Shown in pieces: positions 49,231-56,688 of a DNA stretch of 64,000 nt; within the stretch, counting starts at the first letter, position 1, and each line of letters begins with the position of its first letter. The notes below the pieces were generated by a model, which made no database searches, was not told the origin of the DNA, and saw only the letters and a program-made list of their open reading frames with translations. Where the stretch lies: positions 62,001 through 126,000 of the forward strand of contig CAZKVJ010000004.1 in assembly GCA_964556225.1 (NCBI GenBank), given 5' to 3'. This DNA comes from CAZKVJ01 sp964556225 (GTDB lineage Bacteria; Actinomycetota; Acidimicrobiia; Acidimicrobiales; Ilumatobacteraceae). The position numbers were made by a program, and so were the translations under genes.

Positions 49231-50511
49231 ATGAGCGAGATCGTGGGCGTGGTCGGTCGTGAGGTGCTCGACAGCCGGGGCAACCCGACCGTCGAGGTCG
49301 AAGTCGTGCTCGACAGCGGCGCCACGGGCCGGGCTCTGGTCCCGTCCGGGGCGAGCACCGGCGAGCACGAGGCCGTCGAGCTGCGCGACGGCGGTGAGCG
49401 CTACCTCGGCAAGGGCGTCCAGTCGGCCGTGGCCAACGTGAACGGGCCGATCGCCGAGGTCGTGCTCGGGCTCGACGCCGTCGACCAGCGGGGCGTGGAC
49501 CAAGCGCTCGTCGACCTCGATGGCACCGACAACAAGGCCAACCTCGGTGCCAACGCGATCCTCGGCACCAGCCTGGCCGCGGCGCGCGCCGCTGCGGACG
49601 AGCTCGGCCTGCCGCTCTATCGCTACGTCGGCGGCGCCAATGCCCATGTCCTGCCGGTGCCGATGATGAACGTCGTGAACGGCGGCGTCCACGCCGACAA
49701 CAACGTGGACCTGCAGGAGTTCATGGTCATGCCGGTCGGCGCGCCGAGCTTCCGCGAGGCACTGCGCTGGGGCGTCGAGACGTACCACACGTTGAAGAAG
49801 GTGCTCCACGACCGCGGGCTGTCCACCGCCGTCGGCGACGAGGGCGGCTTCGCGCCGAACCTGTCCACGAACGAGGACGCCATCCGGGTGCTCGTCGAAG
49901 CCATCGAGCGTGCCGGCTACACGCCGGGCGACGACATCGCCATCGCGCTGGACCCGGCGGTGAGCGAGCTGTACCGGGACGGCGCCTACCACCTCACGGG
50001 CGAGGGCAAGGTCATGTCGTCCGACGAGCTGGCGGCGTGGTGGACGCGCCTCGTCGACACGTACCCGATCGTGTCGATCGAGGACGGCATGGCCGAGGAC
50101 GACTGGGACGGCTGGTCGGCGCTCACGTCGGCCCTCGGCGACCGGGTGCAGCTGGTGGGCGACGACCTGTTCGTCACGAACGCGGCGCGCCTGCAGCTCG
50201 GGATCGACCGCAGGGTCGCGAACAGCGTGCTCGTGAAGGTGAACCAGATCGGCAGCCTGACCGAGACCCTCGAGACCGTCGAGCTCGCGACACGTCACGG
50301 CTACACGGCGGTGATGAGCCATCGCAGCGGCGAGACCGAGGACGCCACGATCGCCGACCTGGCCGTCGCCACGAACTGCGGACAGATCAAGACCGGCGCT
50401 CCGGCCCGCAGCGACCGGGTGGCCAAGTACAACCAGCTGCTGCGGATCGAGGCCGATCTCGGCGAGGCGGCCGCCTTCCGGGGTCGCGCCGCCCTCGGCC
50501 CCCGCCGCTGA
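49231..50511 (+). CDS. eno: Enolase
   Basis: A 426-aa glycolytic enolase converting 2-phosphoglycerate to phosphoenolpyruvate. Signature regions: REVLDSRGNPTVEV, PSGASTGEHEAVELRD, metal ligands in VSIEDGMAEDD and VQLVGDDLFVTN, catalytic lysine in NSVLVKVNQIGSL, and SHRSGETEDATIADLAV. Full length. It is flanked by two inverted, identical palindromic elements 3 nt after its stop and 50 nt before its start. ftsB-like gene follows, as in many actinobacteria. Confidence 0.97.
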   Translation: MSEIVGVVGREVLDSRGNPTVEVEVVLDSGATGRALVPSGASTGEHEAVELRDGGERYLGKGVQSAVANVNGPIAEVVLGLDAVDQRGVDQALVDLDGTDNKANLGANAILGTSLAAARAAADELGLPLYRYVGGANAHVLPVPMMNVVNGGVHADNNVDLQEFMVMPVGAPSFREALRWGVETYHTLKKVLHDRGLSTAVGDEGGFAPNLSTNEDAIRVLVEAIERAGYTPGDDIAIALDPAVSELYRDGAYHLTGEGKVMSSDELAAWWTRLVDTYPIVSIEDGMAEDDWDGWSALTSALGDRVQLVGDDLFVTNAARLQLGIDRRVANSVLVKVNQIGSLTETLETVELATRHGYTAVMSHRSGETEDATIADLAVATNCGQIKTGAPARSDRVAKYNQLLRIEADLGEAAAFRGRAALGPRR

Positions 50512-50514
50512 TCC

Positions 50515-50563
50515 GTTCTGGTCCCAGCTGGTAGCGCTCAGCGCTACTTCCTGGGACCAGAAC
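50515..50563. repeat. 49-nt nested palindrome, copy 3
   Basis: Base-for-base reverse complement of copy 2 (CTG on the left, GAA on the right). Outer pairing extends by CC/GG to 50513-50565. It lies 3 nt after the eno stop and is likely to fold at the end of its mRNA. Confidence 0.92.
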
Positions 50564-50610
50564 GGGAGGGGTGACGCGCCGCAGGGGGTCGCGCACGCGA
50601 CAATGAGCTC

Positions 50611-51147
50611 GTGAGCGACGGCGGACATCGCACGAGCAGCATCCCGCGCCCATCCGGCGCCGGACGCCGCCGCGCTCCCAGCACCACCACGACGGGCGCC
50701 CGGCGCCGCTCGGACCTCACCCGCCCGATCCCCCGCGAGGACCAGCTCGTACGTCGCCGGCCGTCCCGGTGGATCCTCGGGATGGTTGCCGCGCTCATCA
50801 CGGTCGCGCTCGGCGCCGCCGTGTTCGTGCTCCCGGTGCGGGCGTGGATGAACCAGCGTGACGACCTCGCCCGCTACGAGGAACAGCTGTCAGTGCTCGA
50901 TGATGCGAACGCCCAGCTGTCGGCAGAGGTCGAGCGCCTGCAGACCCCCGGAGGGATCATCGAAGCCGCCCGCCAGGAGCTCGGCTACGTCGCACCCGGC
51001 GAGCGGCGCCTCGTCCTCACCGAGATCCCACCGGCACCCGGGCTGCTGCCCGGTGGCTGGACCTACGGGCTCGTCAGCGCGATCGTCGCCGCTCGCGCCG
51101 CGCCGGCGATCCTGGCGCCCGCCCCGCCGAGCTCGGCCACACCCTGA
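50611..51147 (+). CDS. ftsB: FtsB/DivIC-like septum formation protein
   Basis: A 178-aa bitopic membrane protein of the divisome. A basic, disordered cytoplasmic N-terminus (1-53) is followed by one transmembrane helix (about 54-78), a coiled coil (about 82-112; RDDLARYEEQLSVLDDANAQ), and the IIEAARQELGYVAPGE segment diagnostic of the FtsB/DivIC family. A hydrophobic C-terminal tail is unusual. It follows eno, the normal place in actinobacteria. GACAAT 6 nt before the GTG could be a leaderless -10. Confidence 0.88.
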   Translation: MSDGGHRTSSIPRPSGAGRRRAPSTTTTGARRRSDLTRPIPREDQLVRRRPSRWILGMVAALITVALGAAVFVLPVRAWMNQRDDLARYEEQLSVLDDANAQLSAEVERLQTPGGIIEAARQELGYVAPGERRLVLTEIPPAPGLLPGGWTYGLVSAIVAARAAPAILAPAPPSSATP

Positions 51148-51226
51148 GGCCCGGCCGGTCGCTAAGGTCGCCGCACCACGGCCCGGCGGCCCCAGGTGCC
51201 GCCATGCTCAACGGAAGGGACTCGAC

Positions 51227-53509
51227 GTGACCGGCAGCATCCTCGGCAACCGTGTGCTCCGCAAGGAGGACCCGAAGTTCCTCACCACCGGCGGTGAGTA
51301 CATCGACGACATCGACGAGCCGCTGCTCGCCGGTGCGCTGCACGCCACGTACGTCCGCTCCACCGTGGCCCACGGGCGGATCCTGTCGATCGACACCAGC
51401 GCCGCACTGGAGATGCCCGGTGTCGTCGGGGTCTTCACCGCTGCCGACCTCGACCTGCAGCCGGTCGGCGCCGCCTTCAACCCGATGGTCGCCCGCACGC
51501 TGCTCGCCAGCGACAAGGTCCGCTTCGTGGGTGAGCCCGTGGCCGTCGTCGTCACGGAGCAGCGCGACCAGGGCGAGGACGCGGCCGAGGCCGTGATCGT
51601 CGACTACGACGTCCTCGAGGCGCTGATCGACCCGGAGCAGGCGGTCACCGCCACGACGCTGATCTACGAGTCGGCGGGCAGCAACGTGGTGTTCGACACC
51701 ACCCTGCTCGGGATGCCCGACGTGGGCGGCGACGAGCTCTTCGCCGACTGCGAGGTCGTCGTGCGTGGCCGGTTCGTGAACCAGCGCGTCGCCCCCTGCC
51801 CGCTCGAGGTCCGTGGTGCTGCCGCCACCTGGGTCGACGGCCGGCTGTACCAGTGGCTCTCCACCCAGCACGCACAGGGCGCCGTCGCGCCCATCGCCGC
51901 CGCCAACGGCGTCGATGCCGCTGCGGTGCGAGTCATCACCCCCGACGTCGGCGGCGGCTTCGGCGCCAAGATCGGCTCCTCACCGGAGGAGCTCCTCCTG
52001 GGACCGCTGTCGAAGCGGTTCGCGCGGCCGGTGCGCTGGCGCGAGACCCGCAGCGAGAGCATGGTGGCGCTCGTGCACGGGCGCGCTCAGGTCCAGCACG
52101 TGGCCATCGGCGGCACGCGCGACGGCAAGGTGCTCGCCTACCGGCTCCAGGTGATCCAGGACTGCGGCGGGTTCGCCGACATGGGCACCATCCTGGCGCC
52201 GTTCATGACCCGGCCGATGTCGTCGGGCGTGTACGCCATCCCAGCGATCGAGTGCCGCACCACCTCGGTCATCACGAACACCACGCCCGTGGCCGCCTAC
52301 CGCGGTGCCGGCCGGCCGGAGGCCACCGCGGCCATCGAGCGAGCGATGGACATGTTCGCGGCCGAGATCGGCATGGATCCGGCCGAGGTGCGACGCATCA
52401 ACCTCATCCCGAAGTTCGACCAGCCGCACACCACCGCGATCGGCCAGACCTACGACGTCGGCGACTACGAGACCGCGCTCGACAAGGTGCTCGAGGCAGC
52501 CGGCTACGCCGAGCTGCGCGCCGAGCAGGCCCGCCGCCGCGCAGCTGGCGACACCCGCCAGCTCGGGATCGGCGTGAGCACCTACGTCGAGATCACGGGC
52601 GGCGTCCCGCCGATGGGCGAGGAGGCCAAGATCGAGGTCACGGGAGAAGGTCGGGCGATCGTCTACACCGGCACCTCCCCGCACGGCCAGGGCCACATCA
52701 CCGCGTGGTCGATGATCGCGAGCGAGCAGACCGGCATCCCCCTCGACCAGATCGACGTCGTGTGGGGTGACACCGACCTCGTGCCGGTGGGCGGCGGCAC
52801 CATGGGCTCGCGCTCGCTGCAGCAGGGTGGCGCCGCCGTGAACCAGGCCGCCGTCGAGCTCGTCGAGAAGGCGACCTCGCTCGCGGCGCGCCTGCTCGAG
52901 GCCGACGAGAGCGACATCGTGCTGGACAAGGATCGCGGTGCGTTCCATGTCGCGGGCACGCCCGCCGTGGCCAAGACCTGGGGCGAGCTCGCCGTCGCCG
53001 CGCAGGACGACGGCGGCCTCAGCCAGGCCACCAGCTTCGCCGCCGCCAGCGCGACCTTCCCGTTCGGCGCCCACGTCGCCGTGGTCGAGGTCGACACCGA
53101 GACCGGCCACGTCCGCCACGTCCGTCACGTGGCGTGCGACGACGCCGGGCGGGTCCTGAACCCCATGCTGCTCGAGGGCCAGATCCACGGCGGCGTCGCC
53201 CAGGGTGTCGCCCAGGCGCTGCTCGAGGAGGTCCGCTACGACGAGGGCGGCAACCCCATCACCTCGAACCTGGCCGACTACGCGTTCATCAGCGCAGCCG
53301 AGCTGCCCAGCGTCGAGGTCGTGCACATGGAGACGCCGACGTTCGTGAACCCGCTGGGGGCCAAGGGCATCGGCGAGTCCGGCACCATCGGTTCGACACC
53401 GGCCGTCCAGTCAGCGGTGGTCGACGCCCTGTCGCACCTCGGCGTGCGCCATCTCGACATGCCTGCCACGCCCGAGCGGGTGTGGCAGGCGATCACCGCC
53501 GCCGGCTGA
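51227..53509 (+). CDS. Molybdenum hydroxylase large subunit (form II CoxL-like), copy 1
   Basis: A 760-aa xanthine-oxidase-family molybdopterin subunit. It opens with GNRVLRKEDPKFLTTGGEYI, and has GGGFGAKIG and the active-site loop AAYRGAGRPEA (about 356-366). AYRGAGR defines form II; genuine CO dehydrogenases (form I) carry AYRCSFR, so CO oxidation is not implied. It has no small or medium subunit of its own adjacent and is followed after 5 nt by an ABC exporter. GTG 51227 follows GAAGGGA. Substrate unknown, possibly an aromatic heterocycle or aldehyde. Confidence 0.9.
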   Translation: MTGSILGNRVLRKEDPKFLTTGGEYIDDIDEPLLAGALHATYVRSTVAHGRILSIDTSAALEMPGVVGVFTAADLDLQPVGAAFNPMVARTLLASDKVRFVGEPVAVVVTEQRDQGEDAAEAVIVDYDVLEALIDPEQAVTATTLIYESAGSNVVFDTTLLGMPDVGGDELFADCEVVVRGRFVNQRVAPCPLEVRGAAATWVDGRLYQWLSTQHAQGAVAPIAAANGVDAAAVRVITPDVGGGFGAKIGSSPEELLLGPLSKRFARPVRWRETRSESMVALVHGRAQVQHVAIGGTRDGKVLAYRLQVIQDCGGFADMGTILAPFMTRPMSSGVYAIPAIECRTTSVITNTTPVAAYRGAGRPEATAAIERAMDMFAAEIGMDPAEVRRINLIPKFDQPHTTAIGQTYDVGDYETALDKVLEAAGYAELRAEQARRRAAGDTRQLGIGVSTYVEITGGVPPMGEEAKIEVTGEGRAIVYTGTSPHGQGHITAWSMIASEQTGIPLDQIDVVWGDTDLVPVGGGTMGSRSLQQGGAAVNQAAVELVEKATSLAARLLEADESDIVLDKDRGAFHVAGTPAVAKTWGELAVAAQDDGGLSQATSFAAASATFPFGAHVAVVEVDTETGHVRHVRHVACDDAGRVLNPMLLEGQIHGGVAQGVAQALLEEVRYDEGGNPITSNLADYAFISAAELPSVEVVHMETPTFVNPLGAKGIGESGTIGSTPAVQSAVVDALSHLGVRHLDMPATPERVWQAITAAG

Positions 53510-53514
53510 CCGGC

Positions 53515-54531
53515 ATGACCGACACGGCCCCCATCGTCGCCGAGCGCCTCGTGCGCACGTTCGGCGAGATCCGAGCCGTCGACGGGGTCGACCTCGAGGT
53601 ACGAGACGGCGAGATCTTCGGCTTCCTCGGCCCCAACGGCGCCGGCAAGAGCACCACGGTCCGCATGCTCACGACCTTGCTCCGGCCCACCTCGGGGACG
53701 GGTCGGGTCGCCGGCTTCGACGTGGTCACCCAGGCCGACCAGGTCCGCCGCTCCATCGGGGTGGCGCTCCAAGACGCCGCCATCGACCCGTTGATGACCG
53801 GCTCCGAGCTGCTCCAGCTCCAGGCCGTCCTGTACGGCGTCCCCGCCACACAGGTCCGCTCCCGGGGCGCCGAGCTGCTCGAACGGGTCGGGTTGAGCGC
53901 GGCCGCCGACCGGCGCGTCGGCACGTACTCGGGCGGGATGCGCCGCCGGCTGGACCTCGCCCTCTCGTTGATCCACCGACCGAGCGTGCTCTTCCTCGAC
54001 GAGCCGACCACCGGCCTCGACCCGATGAGCCGGCTGACGCTGTGGGAGGAGGTCCGCCGGCTGAACGCCGAGGGGACGACCGTCCTGCTCACCACCCAGT
54101 ACCTGGAGGAGGCGGACCAGCTCGCCGACCGCATCGCCATCATCGACGACGGCCGGATCGTGCGCGAGGGTGCCCCGCGCGATCTGAAGGCGGCGGTCGG
54201 CGCGCCGACGCTGCTCGTCCGGGTGGGATCCGGCCAGGGTGACGCCGCACGCGAGGTGCTGGCCCGTTTCGGCGAGCTGCGCCCCGTGGCGGAGGGCAGC
54301 GTCGGCGTCGGCCTGGCCGCCGGCGCGGAAGGTGTCGCCGGTGTGGTGCGCGCCCTCGACGAGGCCGGGATCGTGGTGCAGCACCTCGAGCTGAACGAGC
54401 CGAGCCTCGACGACGTGTTCGCCGAGGCCACGGGTCACCGCCTGGAGGGTGCCGACCCGACCGGCGACCCCGACGCCGCGCCAGACCCCGCGCCGCCGGC
54501 GAGGCGCGCCCGCGGCGGACGGCGCCGGTGA
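53515..54531 (+). CDS. ABC transporter ATP-binding protein (DrrA-like)
   Basis: A 338-aa ATPase. Walker A GPNGAGKST (39-47), signature YSGGMRRRLDLA, Walker B VLFLDEPTTGLDP and an H-loop region changed to LLTTQYLEEAD. The C-terminal DUF4162-type extension and layout match the DrrA/NodI drug-exporter group. A proline/arginine-rich tail ends it. It overlaps the first permease by 4 nt (GTGA) and follows the molybdenum hydroxylase gene by 5 nt. Confidence 0.92.
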   Translation: MTDTAPIVAERLVRTFGEIRAVDGVDLEVRDGEIFGFLGPNGAGKSTTVRMLTTLLRPTSGTGRVAGFDVVTQADQVRRSIGVALQDAAIDPLMTGSELLQLQAVLYGVPATQVRSRGAELLERVGLSAAADRRVGTYSGGMRRRLDLALSLIHRPSVLFLDEPTTGLDPMSRLTLWEEVRRLNAEGTTVLLTTQYLEEADQLADRIAIIDDGRIVREGAPRDLKAAVGAPTLLVRVGSGQGDAAREVLARFGELRPVAEGSVGVGLAAGAEGVAGVVRALDEAGIVVQHLELNEPSLDDVFAEATGHRLEGADPTGDPDAAPDPAPPARRARGGRRR

Positions 54532-55334
54532 CCGTGGCCGTCAGCTCCTCGCTGGACCGCCCGGCGCTGGGCCGTCAGACGTGGGCGATGTCCCGCCGGT
54601 CGATCAACGCGATCGTCCGCCAGCCGGCGCTGGTGCTGCCGTCGCTGGTCTTCCCGCTGTTCTTCGCCGCGCTCGGCGCCTCCTCGTTCAGCCGCGCCAC
54701 CTCGCTGCCGGGCTTCCCACCCGTGGACTCCTACCTGGACTTCGCGCTCGCAGGGTCGATCGTGCAGGGCGTGCTGTTCGGTTCGACCGTCGGCGCCACC
54801 GCCCTGGCCACCGACATCGAGATCGGCTTCTTCGATCGCTTGCTCGCCACCCCGACCTCGCGGGTCAGCATCCTGCTCGGCCGGCTGGCCGGCGCGGGTG
54901 TGTTCGGTGCCGTCCAGACGGTGTTCTTCGTGCTCGTGCTGCTGCCGTTCGGCCTGCGGATCGAGTCCGGCCCCGTGGGGACCCTCGTGATGGTGGTGAG
55001 CGGGGCGCTGATCGGTGTGGCGATGGGCTCGTTCCTGGCGGCGATGGCGCTGCGCACCGGATCGGCCGAGGCGGTCCAGGGCGCGTTCCCGCTGCTGTTC
55101 ATCGCCATGTTCTTCTCGAGCGCCTTCTTCCCCCGCCAGACGATGCAGGGCGTCTACCGCACCCTGGCCGACCTGAACCCGATCTCGTACCTGGTGGAGG
55201 GCCTCCGGGGACTCACCATCGAGCCACTCGACGCCACGTTCGTGGCCCAGGCGCTGCTGATCCCGCTGGGACTCGGGGTGGCCGGCATCGCCCTCTCGCT
55301 CGGTCAGCTCCGACGCCGGGTGGCGGGACCGTGA
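54528..55334 (+). CDS. ABC-2 type permease, subunit 1
   Basis: A 268-aa ABC-2 membrane permease with about six helices, starting with a cytoplasmic SRRSINAIVRQPALVLPSLV segment and carrying the family motif region FFDRLLATPTSRVSILLGR and FSSAFFPRQTM. Coupled to the ATPase gene upstream and to permease 2 downstream by GTGA overlaps. Together they form a DrrAB-like exporter with two different permeases. Confidence 0.9.
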   Translation: MTVAVSSSLDRPALGRQTWAMSRRSINAIVRQPALVLPSLVFPLFFAALGASSFSRATSLPGFPPVDSYLDFALAGSIVQGVLFGSTVGATALATDIEIGFFDRLLATPTSRVSILLGRLAGAGVFGAVQTVFFVLVLLPFGLRIESGPVGTLVMVVSGALIGVAMGSFLAAMALRTGSAEAVQGAFPLLFIAMFFSSAFFPRQTMQGVYRTLADLNPISYLVEGLRGLTIEPLDATFVAQALLIPLGLGVAGIALSLGQLRRRVAGP

Positions 55335-56125
55335 GCGAGCTGGCCGGCCGGCTCACCGGTGGGACCACGCTGCGCTCGGCCGGCTGGCTGGCCGTGCGCA
55401 GCCTGCGCACCATCCGCCGCCTGCCGTCGGCGTTCTTCCCTGCGCTGCTGATGCCCATCATCCAGGCGATCGCGTTCTCGGGCACGTTCTTCGCCATCAC
55501 GAAGGTCCCGGGCTTCCCCACGGACCGCTCCATCAACTGGTACCTGCCGCTCGCCGTCATCATGGGCTCGGCGTTCTCCGGCGTCGGACTCGGATTCACC
55601 ACCATCCGAGACATCGAGAGCGGCTTCTACGACCGCCTCCGCATGGCGCCCACCCCGCGCTCGTCGCTGCTCCTGGGCGCGCTGCTCTCGGCGTGGATCC
55701 GCACGCTGATCGTCGTCGTGGTGGTCACGGCGGTCGGGATCGTGTTCGGCGCCCGGTTCACCGACCCGGTCCTCGGGATGCTCACGCTGACGATGGCCGC
55801 CCTCGGCGTGGCGACGATGGGTGCCGGCTGGGGGCTCGGCCTGGCCTACCGGTTCCGCGACATGCGGGCTGCGGCGCTGATGCAGCTGACGCTGTTCCTC
55901 GCCCTGTTCCTCTCCACCGCTCAGGTGCCGCTGTTCATCATGCGCGGCTGGCTGGAGTCGGCGGCGCGCGCCAACCCGATGACGAAGATCCTCGATCTCG
56001 CCCGCGAGGGGTTCCTGGCCGGCGTGACGTGGGCCGACACGTGGCCGGGGCTGGTGGCCGCTGCCGTGCTGTCGGCCATCACCACCTGGTTCGCCGCTCG
56101 CGGCCTGCGCCGCCTCGATCGCTGA
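55331..56125 (+). CDS. ABC-2 type permease, subunit 2
   Basis: A 264-aa permease, paralogous to the previous gene: LAVRSLRTIRRLPSAFFPAL, SGFYDRLRMAPTPRSSLLLG and RGWLESAARANPMT. About six helices. Probably a heterodimer with subunit 1. The cargo is unknown; position between molybdenum hydroxylase genes suggests export of a related metabolite or lipid (inference). Confidence 0.9.
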   Translation: MSELAGRLTGGTTLRSAGWLAVRSLRTIRRLPSAFFPALLMPIIQAIAFSGTFFAITKVPGFPTDRSINWYLPLAVIMGSAFSGVGLGFTTIRDIESGFYDRLRMAPTPRSSLLLGALLSAWIRTLIVVVVVTAVGIVFGARFTDPVLGMLTLTMAALGVATMGAGWGLGLAYRFRDMRAAALMQLTLFLALFLSTAQVPLFIMRGWLESAARANPMTKILDLAREGFLAGVTWADTWPGLVAAAVLSAITTWFAARGLRRLDR

Positions 56126-56210
56126 CTCGACGGCGCGCGGCCACTGCTCGGTGAGGCATGATGGGCCCCCTTGGGGGACCGACCCCGCAACCTGTGAAGG
56201 GGGATCCATC

Positions 56211-56666
56211 GTGTTGATCCGCGTGACCGTGAACGGAACGGTGCACGAGAGCGATGTGGAGCCGCGCACTCTGCTCGTGCACTTCCTGCGCGAGCAGCTC
56301 GGACTGACCGGCACGAACATCGGCTGCGACACCTCGAGCTGCGGTGCCTGCACCGTGCACGTCAACGGCGAGTCCGTGAAGAGCTGCACCATGCTCGCCG
56401 TCCAGGCCGACGGCATGGAGGTCACCACCATCGAAGGGCTCGCCACGGACGGCCAGCTGCACCCGATGCAGCAGGCGTTCATGGAGAACCATGGCCTGCA
56501 GTGCGGCTACTGCACGCCCGGCATGGTGATGGCCGCCATCAGCCTGCTCGAGGAGAACCCCTCGCCCACCGAGGAGCAGGTGCGCCTCGGGCTCGAGGGC
56601 AACTTGTGCCGGTGCACCGGCTACCACAACATCGTCAAGTCCGTCCTGGCCGCCGCATCGCGGTGA
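56211..56666 (+). CDS. Molybdenum hydroxylase small subunit (CoxS-like, two [2Fe-2S])
   Basis: A 151-aa iron-sulfur subunit. The N-terminal plant-ferredoxin cluster is C39, C44, C47, C59 (GCDTSSCGACTVH and KSCT); the C-terminal cluster is C98, C101, C133, C135 (QCGYCTPG and NLCRCTGYHN). It passes electrons from the molybdenum site to FAD. GTG 56211 is preferred because AAGGGGG precedes it and similarity begins there. First gene of an S-L-M operon. Confidence 0.93.
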   Translation: MLIRVTVNGTVHESDVEPRTLLVHFLREQLGLTGTNIGCDTSSCGACTVHVNGESVKSCTMLAVQADGMEVTTIEGLATDGQLHPMQQAFMENHGLQCGYCTPGMVMAAISLLEENPSPTEEQVRLGLEGNLCRCTGYHNIVKSVLAAASR

Positions 56667-56688
56667 CATCGACGGGAGGGGGCCCGAG

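Noticed and set aside
49132..50563. eno cassette as an insertion sequence or composite transposon
   Set aside because: There is no transposase between or beside the inverted palindromes and eno is in its normal context before ftsB.
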